Positions 36,554 through 45,338 of a DNA stretch of 48,918 nt are shown here, one piece after another (the stretch's first letter is position 1; the number at the start of each line of letters is the position of its first letter). The notes below the pieces were generated by a model. The model saw only the letters and a list, made by a program, of their open reading frames with translations. It searched no databases and had not been told where the DNA came from. The position numbers and the translations under genes are program-made. This DNA is from Acidobacteriota bacterium (GTDB lineage Bacteria; Acidobacteriota; Blastocatellia; RBC074). The DNA is taken from contig JAHBSF010000038.1 of NCBI GenBank assembly GCA_019639255.1, forward strand, positions 1-48,918. The letters run 5' to 3'.

Positions 36554-36608
36554 TAATGCAAGTTAGAGACAATGTCGGCGCGCCGACATTGTCTCTAACT
36601 TGCATTAC
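36553..36608. repeat. Perfect 56-bp palindrome with a parS-like core (site 3)
   Basis: The 28-nt half 36553-36580 is the exact reverse complement of 36581-36608 with no loop. The centre (36573-36588) is TGTCGGCGCGCCGACA, the same 16-mer as in parB. It lies between the convergent ssb and accA genes, where a transcript from either side would form a long hairpin, but no T tract follows on either strand. It is distinct in sequence from the R1-R8 repeat family. Confidence 0.85.
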
Positions 36609-36612
36609 ATTA

Positions 36613-37443
36613 CTATAATCGCTCTTCGAAACGGCCCATTGCGCGAAACTTGCTGTAACGGGCGGCGCGCAGTTCCTCTGGGGACATCCGTTCAATCCTT
36701 TCGAGCGCTTCACGCCAGGAGGTTCGAAGATAATCCGAAGCCAGGTCCCAGTCGAGGTGTGCGCCGCCCGGTGGTTCCGGTACTACGGCGTCTATAACGC
36801 CGAGCGCCAGGAGATCTTCGGCGGTAATTTTCAGGTGCGCCGCAGCCTCGGGCGCGCGTGATGAGTCCTTCCACAGAATTGCCGAGCACCCCTCCGGTGA
36901 AATTACGGAGTAGACGGAATTCTCCATCATCAGCACCACGTCGCCGACGCCTATTGCAAGCGCGCCTCCCGATCCTCCCTCGCCCGTGACCGTCACTATG
37001 ATTGGGGATTCGAGCCGCGCCATTTCACGCAGGTTCACGGCTATGGCCTCGGCCTGCCCGCGTTCTTCGGCGTCTATTCCCGGGAAGGCGCCCGGCGTAT
37101 CGATCAGCGTAAAGATGGGGCGACGAAACTTGGACGCGAGGAGCATAAGTCTCAGCGCCTTGCGGTAACCGTCGGGTTTGGGCATGCCGAAATTCCGCGC
37201 CTGGCGCTCGCGTACGTGCCGGCCCTTCTGGTGAGCGATGACCATTACGGGCCGTTCCTCGAAAACCGCCCATCCGCCCACGATTGCGGGGTCATCGCGA
37301 AAGCGGCGATCGCCGTGCAACTCGACGAACTGCGTAAATACCCGCTCGATTATTTCCATCGCATAGGGACGCCTTTCGTGCCTGGCGAGCTGAACACGCT
37401 CTATAGGCTCGCTCCCAACCGATTCAGCTTCCCGACTCGTCAT
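36613..37443 (-). CDS. accA: Acetyl-CoA carboxylase carboxyltransferase subunit alpha
   Basis: Half of the carboxyltransferase that makes malonyl-CoA for fatty acid synthesis (EC 2.1.3.15). Blocks are FVELHGDRRFRDDPAIVGG, VIAHQKGRHVRERQARNFGMPKPDGYRKALRLM, TLIDTPGAFPGIDAEERGQAEAIA, GEGGSGGALAIGVGD and YSVISPEGCSAILWKD. From ATG 37443 it is 276 residues, slightly shorter than typical because the N-terminal helical region is reduced. It begins 34 nt after the dnaE stop, the same order (dnaE-accA) as in many proteobacteria. accD is not in the window. Confidence 0.95.
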   Translation of the reverse strand: MTSREAESVGSEPIERVQLARHERRPYAMEIIERVFTQFVELHGDRRFRDDPAIVGGWAVFEERPVMVIAHQKGRHVRERQARNFGMPKPDGYRKALRLMLLASKFRRPIFTLIDTPGAFPGIDAEERGQAEAIAVNLREMARLESPIIVTVTGEGGSGGALAIGVGDVVLMMENSVYSVISPEGCSAILWKDSSRAPEAAAHLKITAEDLLALGVIDAVVPEPPGGAHLDWDLASDYLRTSWREALERIERMSPEELRAARYSKFRAMGRFEERL

Positions 37444-37477
37444 TCTTATCCCCGCTTTCTCCTGATTGACTCCGGAT

Positions 37478-40400
37478 TCATCCGATATCAAGATCCACCT
37501 CCCACGCCCCACAGATTTCGCTCAATGAACGGGTGAGGCGCTCCGAGAGCCCGACGCGCACAAGCGTGTTGGGCCTCATCCTCACCAGAAGGCCGTCGCT
37601 CGTCTTAAGCTCCACTACGACCTGCGCAGGTCCGGATTCCCGCCCAAACAGTTCGGCAAGCGCTTCGAGCTCTCTGTCTCGAAACTGCTCTTCCCGGCAA
37701 CGCAGCCTTATCGCCCGCGCAGCGCTCAAACGGGCGGCTTCGAGCGCCAGGACTTCATTTGCAAACACAGTTGATGCTCCCTCATCGCTCAATTCCAGCC
37801 GCCCCTTTACCACCACGGCCCGACCTTCCTCGAGCAATGTCCTGTATTTTGCAAAGCAATCGGGCCAACATACTATCTTGACCGCCCCAAACTGATCCTC
37901 AAGCTTGAACATTGCAAAGCGGTCGTTCTTCTTTGTAAGCCGGGAGGCAAGATCCACAATCAGGCCCGCAATCACCACTGCATCGCCGTTATTGCGTTCA
38001 ATCAGGCTCCCGCCATCCGTGTTGACAACCCCCCGCAGCGCCTCGGCGTATTCCTCCAGAGGGTGGCCGCTTGCGTAGAAGCCGAGCGACTCTTTCTCAT
38101 ATGTCAGCATCTGCCGGCGGTTCCAGGTTTCGGCTTCGGGTAATTCGACATCTACGCCCTGCTCCGGAGCGGCGAACAGTCCGGCCTGCCCCGATACACG
38201 GTCGCGTTGTTTTCGGGCGCCGCTCTCAAGCGCCCTTTCTACGGCCGCCATCTGCCGCGCGCGGTCGGGATGCAGACTATCGCAGGCGCCTGATTTTACC
38301 AACGATTCGAGCACTCTACGATTGAGCGCACGCCCGTCTACGCGTTCGGCAAGATCGAATATCGATTTGAACTCACCGCTTGTCGTTCTTGCCTCGATAA
38401 TCGACTCCACAGCGCTCGAACCTATTCCCTTGATGGCCGCCAGGCCGAATCGAACACTTCGCCCTATGGCCGTAAACCCTTCGTTACTGGAGTTTACATC
38501 GGGTGGAAGCAGCTCTATCCCGAAAACCTTCATCTCGCCTATATAGCGCGACAGTTTCTCGCTGTTGGATATTTCGTTCGACAGAACTGCGGCGAAAAAG
38601 TGCGCCGGGAAGTGCGCCTTGAGCCAGGCGGTCTGGTAAGCGAGGTATGCATAGGCAAACGAGTGAGATCGGTTGAACCCGTAATCGGCGAATTTCGCCA
38701 TCAGTTCGAAAATGCTCCTGGCCCTTGCCTCGTTTATCCCGCGCTCGACCGCCCCGCGCACGAATTTTTCCTCGTGCAGCGCCATTTCCTCCTTTTTCTT
38801 CTTTCCCATCGCCCGGCGCATAAGATCCGCCTCTCCGAGCGAGTAACCGGCAAGCTGCTGCGCAAGCAGCATGATCTGCTCCTGGTAGACGAGAATTCCG
38901 TACGTGTTTTCCAGGATCGATTTCATCTGAGGCACGATATAGGAGACCTTTTTGCGCCCGTGCCTTCGGTCAATGTAGTCGTCGATCATACCGCCGTCGA
39001 TCGGTCCGGGACGATACAGAGCGTTGAGCGCCGAGAGGTCTTCGAGGCCCTCGGGCCGAAGCTTACGGCAGATTTCCACCATTCCGGAGCTTTCAAACTG
39101 GAATACGGCATTCAGATGGCCGTCGGAAAACAGCTTCAGCGCCGCCGGGTCGTCAAGAGGAATGGATGCCGGATCGGGACGTTTTCCCTGCTCCCGCTCT
39201 ATTGAGCGCAAACAATCCTCGATGATCGTGAGCGTCGTAAGAGCGAGAAAATCCATCTTCAGAAGGCCCGTCTTCTCAAGATCCGACATCACAAACTGCG
39301 TCGTCATCTGGCCTTCCTGTCCGCGGCACACGGGTACGAGCTCGTAGATCGGAACGGGCGAAATCACGACTCCCGCCGCGTGCACGGAACTGTGCCTCGC
39401 GCATCCTTCAAGGCGGCGCGCTGTATCAATTAAATCAGCTATTTTCTCATCAGACTCAATCCATCGCCTGAGGTCTTCGCTCTGCTTTATCGCCTCCTCG
39501 ATGGGGACATTCCTTCCGCGAACCGGAGGCGGAATGAGCTTGGCGACTTTTTCGACCTCCGTATATGGAAGGTTCATCGCCCGGCCCACGTCCTTTATAA
39601 CTGCGCGCGAGGCCATCGTACCGAAGGTTATGATCTGTGCTACATTCTCGCGGCCGTAAAGGTTGCTTACGTATTCGATTACACTTTCACGCCCCCTCAC
39701 GCAAAAGTCGACATCGATATCCGGCATGGATACGCGCTCAGGGTTAAGGAAACGCTCGAATAAAAGATCGTATTGTATTGGATCTACATCTGTTATACGC
39801 ATTGACCATGCCACAAGGCTGCCGGCCGCAGATCCCCGTCCCGGCCCCACGGGGATGCTGCGTTCCTTCGCGTAACGGATGAAGTCCCACACGATAAGAA
39901 AGTACCCCGTATAGCCCATCCGCTTGATTGTGACTATTTCGTGGTCGAGACGCTGCAGGTAATCGCCGAGGGGGCGTCGAGGAGCGGCCTTCTCCGGAGC
40001 CCACAATTCCCTTTTTCGCTCCTCGAAACCATCGCGCGCCACTTTCTCAAAATAGGAGTCGAGCGTGTCGCCTTCCGGAACCGGGTAAAGAGGCACCTGA
40101 TCCACGGTCCGTGGAAATTCCAGATTGCATTTCTCCGCTATTTCAAGAGTACGCAACAGAAACTCAGGTTCTTCTCCAAAAACCGTCCACATCTCCTCGG
40201 CGCTGCGAAAGTAATAGTCTGGGGACCCATAACGCAATCGGTTCGGATCATCGAGATTTTTTCCCCCGCCTATGCATAGCAGTACGTCGTGAGACCGGGC
40301 GTCGTCAGGCATTAGGTAGTGAGAGTCGTTTGTTGCGACGAGGGGAATACCTGTTTTCCGGGAAAGCTCGGCAAGCGGTTTCCTTATGCGCCGCTGCCCG

Positions 40401-40951
40401 TCAAGACCATGTTCTTGTATTTCAAGATAATAGTTACCTTTTCCGAGAATTTGCTCGAACTCAAGCGCAGCCCTCGCCGCATCCTCGAAACGATCTTTGA
40501 GCAGGAGCTGCGGCACAACGCCGCTCAGGCAGGCCGAAAGTCCAATGAGACCGCCCGAGTGTTCCGCCAGCAGATCCCTGTCGATGCGAGGTTTGCGCCA
40601 GAACCCGTCCAGATAGGCAAAGGAAGATAACTTCACCAGGTTGCGATATCCCTCGAGATTGCGCGCAAGCAGCACAAGGTGATTGGTCGCCTTCTCGCCC
40701 GCCGGCGCCTCGCCGCGGTTTCGACGCCCTCCCCTCGCATAATAGGCCTCCATCCCGATGATGGGCTTTACACCCGCCGCCCTCATCTTGTGGTAGAACG
40801 AAAGCGCACCATACAGGTTCCCGTGGTCGGTAATCGCAACCGCAGGCATGCCCAATGCCGCCGCTCTCTCAGCCAACGGGCCTATACGCGTAGCCCCGTC
40901 CAGCAGACTGTAATCGGTGTGCAGATGCAGATGCACGAATTCCCTGCTCAT
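37478..40951 (-). CDS. dnaE: DNA polymerase III subunit alpha
   Basis: Replicative DNA polymerase catalytic subunit (EC 2.7.7.7), DnaE1 type. It has an N-terminal PHP domain (FVHLHLHTDYSLLDGA, VAITDHGNLYGALSFY) with metal-binding residues apparently kept. The polymerase region has GPGRGSAAGSLVAW and PDIDVDFCVRGRE (catalytic aspartates), then MKMDFLALTTLTIIED. A helix-hairpin-helix part (GLAAIKGIGSSAVESI), an OB fold (AVVIAGLIVDLASRLTKKNDRFAMFKLED) and a C-terminal beta-binding region follow. It is 1157 residues from ATG 40951; ATG 40957 is two codons upstream. No clear ribosome site is seen. It lies between guaA and accA. Confidence 0.97.
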   Translation of the reverse strand: MSREFVHLHLHTDYSLLDGATRIGPLAERAAALGMPAVAITDHGNLYGALSFYHKMRAAGVKPIIGMEAYYARGGRRNRGEAPAGEKATNHLVLLARNLEGYRNLVKLSSFAYLDGFWRKPRIDRDLLAEHSGGLIGLSACLSGVVPQLLLKDRFEDAARAALEFEQILGKGNYYLEIQEHGLDGQRRIRKPLAELSRKTGIPLVATNDSHYLMPDDARSHDVLLCIGGGKNLDDPNRLRYGSPDYYFRSAEEMWTVFGEEPEFLLRTLEIAEKCNLEFPRTVDQVPLYPVPEGDTLDSYFEKVARDGFEERKRELWAPEKAAPRRPLGDYLQRLDHEIVTIKRMGYTGYFLIVWDFIRYAKERSIPVGPGRGSAAGSLVAWSMRITDVDPIQYDLLFERFLNPERVSMPDIDVDFCVRGRESVIEYVSNLYGRENVAQIITFGTMASRAVIKDVGRAMNLPYTEVEKVAKLIPPPVRGRNVPIEEAIKQSEDLRRWIESDEKIADLIDTARRLEGCARHSSVHAAGVVISPVPIYELVPVCRGQEGQMTTQFVMSDLEKTGLLKMDFLALTTLTIIEDCLRSIEREQGKRPDPASIPLDDPAALKLFSDGHLNAVFQFESSGMVEICRKLRPEGLEDLSALNALYRPGPIDGGMIDDYIDRRHGRKKVSYIVPQMKSILENTYGILVYQEQIMLLAQQLAGYSLGEADLMRRAMGKKKKEEMALHEEKFVRGAVERGINEARARSIFELMAKFADYGFNRSHSFAYAYLAYQTAWLKAHFPAHFFAAVLSNEISNSEKLSRYIGEMKVFGIELLPPDVNSSNEGFTAIGRSVRFGLAAIKGIGSSAVESIIEARTTSGEFKSIFDLAERVDGRALNRRVLESLVKSGACDSLHPDRARQMAAVERALESGARKQRDRVSGQAGLFAAPEQGVDVELPEAETWNRRQMLTYEKESLGFYASGHPLEEYAEALRGVVNTDGGSLIERNNGDAVVIAGLIVDLASRLTKKNDRFAMFKLEDQFGAVKIVCWPDCFAKYRTLLEEGRAVVVKGRLELSDEGASTVFANEVLALEAARLSAARAIRLRCREEQFRDRELEALAELFGRESGPAQVVVELKTSDGLLVRMRPNTLVRVGLSERLTRSLSEICGAWEVDLDIG

Positions 40952-41011
40952 AAGCATATACTTAAAACACCGCTTAAGGCATTGCTTCCTTATGCTTTAA
41001 GCTCACTCTTA

Positions 41012-42553
41012 TCACTCCCATTCAATGGTGCCCGGGGGTTTGGAAGTGAGGTCGTAAACGACCCGGTTGATTCCGCGCACCTCGCCCACGATTCGCCGGG
41101 CAATGCGATCAAGCACATCCCAGGGCAGTCTAGCCCAGTCGGCCGTCATGCCGTCGGAACTCTCTACCGCCCTGATTGCCACCACCTGGTCGTATGTTCG
41201 CTGATCCCCCATTACTCCCACAGACCTGACGGGCAACAGCACGGCGAATACCTGCCAAAGGCGATCATACTGCCCTGCTCGCTGAATTTCTTCCTGGACG
41301 ATATTATCGGACGCTTGTAGGAGGCGAACCGAATCAGCGTCTACAGGGCCGATAATGCGCACGGCGAGGCCGGGGCCGGGGAACGGGTGCCGGTCGATGA
41401 AGGATGGCGGCAGTCCGAGTTGCCGTCCAACTGCGCGCACCTCATCCTTGAACAGATCGCGCAGCGGTTCGACGAGCTTCAGGTGCATCCTTTCGGGCAG
41501 CCCGCCCACATTATGGTGGCTTTTGATCACAGCAGACGGTCCTCTTACGGAAACCGATTCGATCACATCCGGGTATAGAGTGCCCTGCACCAGAAATTGG
41601 ACCTCACCCAGACGATGCGCCTCTTCCTCAAAGACATCAATGAAAGTATGCCCGATTATCTTGCGCTTCCGCTCCGGGTCTTCAACCCCTTGCAGCGCCT
41701 CCAGAAACCTCTCGCCCGCCGCCACTCCCCTCACCCTCAAGACGCCCAACCCGGCGAATCCTTCCAGCACCTGCTCATATTCCCGCAACCGCAGCAAACC
41801 ATTATCGATAAACAGGCACGTCAACCTCTCTCCCACGGCCCGAGCCACCAACGCCGCAGCCACGGTCGAATCCACGCCCCCGGAAAGTCCGCACACTACC
41901 GCACTGTCGCCTACCTGCTCGCGTATGCGGTTCACCGCCGATTCTATGAACGAGGCCGGCGTCCAGTCTCCCCTGCAACGGCAAACGCCCTTTACAAAAT
42001 TCTCCAGCACGCGCCGCCCATCCCGCGTATGCGCCACCTCGGGGTGGAACTGTATCGCGTATTGCTGTTTCGCTTCGTTCTCCATCGCACCCAGTGCGTT
42101 GTCGGTTATGGCCGTTACATTGAATCCGGGAGGCGCCCCCACAACCTGATCCCCGTGCGACATCCATACGGGAAATTCCTCGGGCAAACCGTCAAGTATG
42201 CGGCTCCGGCCCTGGCGTATTACCTCCGCAAGACCGTACTCGCGCCGCGCCGAGGCTTCCACTTGCCCCCCCTCGAAGTAGCTGAGCAGTTGCATCCCGT
42301 AACAGATTCCCAACACAGGCGCGCCCAGATCCAGAACTTCGGGCGAACAATGCGGGGCGCCGGATTCGTAGACCGAACTCGGCCCTCCCGACAGAATTAT
42401 TCCCCTCGGCGATATACTCTTCACCCATTCCGCGCTTATCGTAAATGGATGGATCTCGCAATAGACGCCCAGTTCCCTTATGCGACGGGCAATCAATTGC
42501 GTGTACTGTGAACCGAAATCGAGTATGACGATGGTTTCGAACTGATTTGACAC
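41012..42553 (-). CDS. guaA: GMP synthase (glutamine-hydrolysing)
   Basis: Converts XMP to GMP using glutamine (EC 6.3.5.2). The class I amidotransferase domain (1-200) has FGSQYTQLIARRIRELGVY, the nucleophile Cys in VLGICYGMQLL, and the His-Glu pair in QFHPEVAHT. The ATP-pyrophosphatase domain has the PP loop VVCGLSGGVDSTVAAAL. The C-terminal dimer domain ends GINRVVYDLTSKPPGTIEWE, identical in style to other GuaA proteins. GTG at 42553 with AAGGAG upstream is chosen; the frame extends further. One copy of the TTATCGGACGC 11-mer lies within the gene (41304). Confidence 0.97.
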   Translation of the reverse strand: MSNQFETIVILDFGSQYTQLIARRIRELGVYCEIHPFTISAEWVKSISPRGIILSGGPSSVYESGAPHCSPEVLDLGAPVLGICYGMQLLSYFEGGQVEASARREYGLAEVIRQGRSRILDGLPEEFPVWMSHGDQVVGAPPGFNVTAITDNALGAMENEAKQQYAIQFHPEVAHTRDGRRVLENFVKGVCRCRGDWTPASFIESAVNRIREQVGDSAVVCGLSGGVDSTVAAALVARAVGERLTCLFIDNGLLRLREYEQVLEGFAGLGVLRVRGVAAGERFLEALQGVEDPERKRKIIGHTFIDVFEEEAHRLGEVQFLVQGTLYPDVIESVSVRGPSAVIKSHHNVGGLPERMHLKLVEPLRDLFKDEVRAVGRQLGLPPSFIDRHPFPGPGLAVRIIGPVDADSVRLLQASDNIVQEEIQRAGQYDRLWQVFAVLLPVRSVGVMGDQRTYDQVVAIRAVESSDGMTADWARLPWDVLDRIARRIVGEVRGINRVVYDLTSKPPGTIEWE

Positions 42554-42664
42554 GGACGCTCCTTCGGGATTCCTTCCAGGGCGTAAGAGTATACGCGAGA
42601 CCATTTACGCACGGCAAATCTTGATCGCATCCCGGTCCGCTCCACTCCACTCGCCGCGCAGCCG

Positions 42665-42761
42665 GAAGAGATAACGAAACAAACGAAATGAGACGGAAAT
42701 TACGGAAATATTCACCTTTTCCGTAATTTCCGTCTCATTTCGTTTGTTTCGTTATCTCTTC
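42665..42761. repeat. Palindromic intergenic repeat, copy R7 (perfect 44-bp arms)
   Basis: The left arm 42665-42708 is the exact reverse complement of 42718-42761, with a 9-nt loop TATTCACCT. The arms carry AACGAAAC where most copies have AACGGAAC, in both arms, so the change is compensated. The right end contains the pssA stop codon and its last two sense codons. It lies between pssA and the guaA start. Confidence 0.95.
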
Positions 42762-43654
42762 AGTTGTTCCCCGGCCGCAGTATCGGCCGCGGACTGCGGC
42801 CTCAGCCGTGCAATCAACCCCACAATTTTGAGAAGCGGCCCGTGCCCGGCATACAGGCCGGCAATCAGCAACAGCACCCACTGCGAATAAAACCAGATGC
42901 CGACAACCAGCAGCGAAAGCAGCGGCAACGTAACAAACGGCTTGTTGCTGCGCGGCCCCACGTTCTTGAAACTCGTATAGCGAATCGTACTGACCATCAG
43001 AAGCGCGAGGGCTCCGATGCATCCGAGCACTCCCCAACTGAAAATTCTCGCCGTTTCCGCCGGATAGCTCTGAAGCGGTTCGGGAACAAAGTGAACAACC
43101 GCCGCTATGACTCCGGCAGCCGCCGGTATTGGAAGGCCGACAAATGATCGCTTGTCGAGTTTCGGAGTCGAACCGGCGGCGGTGAATCGAGGGGCCCTGG
43201 CCGTTACGTTGAAGCGGGCCAGCCTCAGTGCTCCACAAATGAGAAAAAAGAAACACACGCCCCAGGCCAGACGCTCAGTGCCAGGCAGCGCACCGAAAAT
43301 CCAGGTATATGACAGAACGGCGGGCGCAATCCCGAAAGTCAGCACATCGGCTATCGAATCGAGTTCAACGCCGAACTCGCTCGTAGCGTTCGTCATACGG
43401 GCGATTCGGCCGTCCAGCCCGTCGAGCAATACGGCAATGCCGATCGCCTTCGACGCGTTGTCGAAAAAGCCCGCTGCAATCTCGGGCGAATCCAGTTGCT
43501 GAAAACCCTTTACGGCTCCGATAACCGCGTAGAAACCGCACAGAATGTTACCGATCGTAAACGCGGAGGGGACCAGGTATATCCCCCTGCGTATGCCGCG
43601 CCGGGGTGAAACTGGAGGAGAGTTGGTCCCGGAGCTTTCGTCGCCGTGGGTCAT
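42752..43654 (-). CDS. pssA: CDP-diacylglycerol-serine O-phosphatidyltransferase
   Basis: Integral membrane enzyme making phosphatidylserine (EC 2.7.8.8). It has the complete CDP-alcohol motif D81-G-x2-A-R-x8-G95-x3-D99-x3-D103 within LLDGLDGRIARMTNATSEFG and on. Around it are hydrophobic segments: FTIGNILCGFYAVIGAV, LAWGVCFFFLICGAL, AAAGVIAAVVHFV, GVLGCIGALALLM, and PLLSLLVVGIWFYSQWVLLL. Its start overlaps the psd stop by 4 nt, which favours serine rather than inositol as the acceptor even though an inositol-phosphate synthase is encoded in the window. The last codons and the TAA stop come from repeat R7. Confidence 0.93.
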   Translation of the reverse strand: MTHGDESSGTNSPPVSPRRGIRRGIYLVPSAFTIGNILCGFYAVIGAVKGFQQLDSPEIAAGFFDNASKAIGIAVLLDGLDGRIARMTNATSEFGVELDSIADVLTFGIAPAVLSYTWIFGALPGTERLAWGVCFFFLICGALRLARFNVTARAPRFTAAGSTPKLDKRSFVGLPIPAAAGVIAAVVHFVPEPLQSYPAETARIFSWGVLGCIGALALLMVSTIRYTSFKNVGPRSNKPFVTLPLLSLLVVGIWFYSQWVLLLIAGLYAGHGPLLKIVGLIARLRPQSAADTAAGEQLKR

Positions 43655-44274
43655 GATTTGATCCTTCCTATTATGCTTTCGCCCCCCTTGACCTTTTCCC
43701 CGAGCCTGACCGTTACCTCGACGCCGGCCGGAAGCAGCAGGTCTACCCTCGACCCGAACTTGATCAACCCGAAACGCTCTCCCCGCGACACTTCAGCTCC
43801 CTGTTTGACCCAACAAACAATGCGCCTGGCAATCAATCCCGCAATCTGTTTACATACTACGGGCCCGGCCGGACTCGAAAACGTCAATATATTCTGTTCG
43901 TTTTCAACCGAGGCCCTCCGCTTTGTAGCCACAAGGAACCTTCCACGCCGGTATTCGATTGACTCTATTTTCCCGGCCACCGGCGCCCTGTTTACGTGAA
44001 CGTCGAATACGGAGAGAAAAATACTCACAAGCGTTCCGCCGCCCGAGGCCATTCCCTCCACTACCACGACCCGCCCATCCGCAGGCGATACTACCAGTCC
44101 ATCATCCTGCGGCGCCTCCCGATCCGGATCCCGGAAGAAATACGCAACAAATACCGCCGCACCCAATCCAATCCCCCCCAATACCCATAAAGGCGCATAC
44201 AACCATCCAAGCCCTACCAAAAGCAGCGCCGTCGCCCCTACACCAGCCAATATCGGATACGCGTCTTTCACCAT
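43651..44274 (-). CDS. psd: Phosphatidylserine decarboxylase (short form)
   Basis: Pyruvoyl-dependent enzyme producing phosphatidylethanolamine (EC 4.1.1.65). The 207-residue form has an N-terminal membrane segment (YPILAGVGATALLLVGLGWLYAP and LWVLGGIGLGAAVFVAYFF), then VVSPADGRVV, FLSVFDVHVNRAPVAG, and the self-cleavage site at G174-S175 in GLIKFGSRVD. The FGSR form of the processing site is typical of the short PSD class; long proteobacterial enzymes have LGST. It overlaps pssA by 4 nt, so psd-pssA is one operon. The motif TTATCAGACTC lies about 54 nt upstream. Confidence 0.95.
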   Translation of the reverse strand: MVKDAYPILAGVGATALLLVGLGWLYAPLWVLGGIGLGAAVFVAYFFRDPDREAPQDDGLVVSPADGRVVVVEGMASGGGTLVSIFLSVFDVHVNRAPVAGKIESIEYRRGRFLVATKRRASVENEQNILTFSSPAGPVVCKQIAGLIARRIVCWVKQGAEVSRGERFGLIKFGSRVDLLLPAGVEVTVRLGEKVKGGESIIGRIKS

Positions 44275-44328
44275 TTGTGTGCTTCTCTCTGCCTCGCCTT
44301 CTTTACTCTTTAGAATAATTGCTTAGCG

Positions 44329-44339
44329 TTATCAGACTC
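44329..44339 (+). other. TTATCRGACKC motif upstream of psd
   Basis: TTATCAGACTC on the plus strand (opposite to the gene) lies 54 nt upstream of the psd start. It is one of eight copies in the window; function unknown. Confidence 0.4.
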
Positions 44340-44377
44340 TTGTGCTGTTCTAATAATAGTGAGGAAAACAATGGCGG

Positions 44378-44463
44378 CAACGAAAACGGGAACACCCACC
44401 GGTGTCCCCGTCACGTCGATCAGTCCGTACGCGAGAATACTAAGGCGGCCCCCAACGGGGGGC
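44378..44463 (-). terminator. Two hairpins after ydcH (candidate terminator)
   Basis: Reading the minus strand after the ydcH stop, a 6-bp GCCCCC/GGGGGC hairpin with loop CGTT (44448-44463) is followed by GGGGACACC...GGTGTTCCC (about 44388-44410) and then GTTTTCGTT. The second hairpin plus the short T-rich tail could be a weak intrinsic terminator of the tsaB-rimI-ydcH unit. Confidence 0.4.
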
Positions 44464-44469
44464 TACGGG

Positions 44470-44712
44470 TCAGTGTGCGGCGGCGCTGGTTCTATACCGG
44501 CTTACGATTGCTTCCATCTGGTCTTTCAAGGCCAGCTTCTTCTTCTTGATTACGGTTTCTTCAAGACGCTCGTCTTCGTTCGGGTAGTGCAGAGCGGCGA
44601 GTTCATTCAGCCGCGATTCGAAACGGCGATGTTCGACGGCTAACTCGCGGAATTGTTCATCATGATCCATCAAATAATCCTTCAAAGCTGCCTCACTGGT
44701 TGGAATGCTCAT
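44470..44712 (-). CDS. YdcH/DUF465 family protein
   Basis: Small helical protein of 80 residues belonging to DUF465 (YdcH-like): LKDYLMDHDEQFRELAVEHRRFESRLNEL, then the conserved KKKKLALKDQMEAIVSRYR helix. The function of the family is not established. ATG at 44712 is chosen because AAGGAGGAC lies 6-8 nt upstream; the longer frame to 44793 passes through that site. It lies 110 nt downstream of rimI on the same strand. Confidence 0.88.
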   Translation of the reverse strand: MSIPTSEAALKDYLMDHDEQFRELAVEHRRFESRLNELAALHYPNEDERLEETVIKKKKLALKDQMEAIVSRYRTSAAAH

Positions 44713-44822
44713 TGGCCTGTCCTCCTTGGTCGAGAGACGTATCAACGCCCTTGAATCGTAAAGGGAACTGATCTGGCCCGGATAGTAATACAAAGGCCGT
44801 TATCAGGCAACCGCGCGCGTAG

Positions 44823-45338
44823 TCAATCCCCGAGCCCCGCAAGCAGCCTCCCCCACTCTTCCCCCTCGCACATAAGCAGCAGCGCATCTTCCACCGGGTC
44901 GCTATAATAATTCCGGCGCCGCCCAGCCTCCCGAAAGCCGAGCCTGTGATACAGCGTCTGCGCCGCAACGTTTCCATACCGCACCTCGAGCACCGCACGC
45001 TGCACTCCGAGCAATGCAGCCCTCCCTGCCGCAGCCTTCATCAGTGCAAGCCCGATTCCCTTTCTCCTGTGAGCTTTCGATACGGCAAGATTGTCCACCT
45101 CCCAATCCCCCGCCACCACCCACCCCGTAATCGCCCCTACCACAGGTTCTCCCCCGCTTTCATCCCCCAACTCGATTGCGATGATGAATACAGAGGACTC
45201 TCGCCGAAGTTCCGACTCATACCACGACGCATCAAAAGAGCGCAAACCGCAACTCCGTTCAAGCTCCCTCACCTCCTCAATCCGGTCCTCAGTCAGGGAC
45301 TCGATCCTTACAATCTCCGATGACGCATTATTTCCCAT
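44823..45338 (-). CDS. rimI: GNAT acetyltransferase, RimI-like
   Basis: N-terminal acetyltransferase of the RimI type, which acetylates ribosomal protein S18 (and often TsaD-linked substrates). It has the GNAT fold with VDNLAVSKAHRRKGIGLALMK (acetyl-CoA loop RRKGIG), AVLEVRYGNVAAQTLYHRLGF and REAGRRRNYYSDPVEDALLL. ATG at 45338 overlaps the tsaB stop by 11 nt. The tsaB-rimI pairing is a common bacterial arrangement and supports the assignment. A slightly longer start at 45353 exists. Confidence 0.9.
   Translation of the reverse strand: MGNNASSEIVRIESLTEDRIEEVRELERSCGLRSFDASWYESELRRESSVFIIAIELGDESGGEPVVGAITGWVVAGDWEVDNLAVSKAHRRKGIGLALMKAAAGRAALLGVQRAVLEVRYGNVAAQTLYHRLGFREAGRRRNYYSDPVEDALLLMCEGEEWGRLLAGLGD

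Noticed and set aside
36553-36608. Ordinary Rho-independent terminator
   Set aside because: The stem is far longer than usual and no T tract follows on either strand, so intrinsic termination cannot be claimed.
40958-41011. Replication origin or DnaA-box cluster near dnaE
   Set aside because: No TTATCCACA-like boxes were seen here or elsewhere, and dnaE position alone is not evidence of an origin.
44359-44643. 94-codon plus-strand open frame
   Set aside because: It overlaps the ydcH gene on the other strand and the hairpin region; no ribosome site of note and no family.
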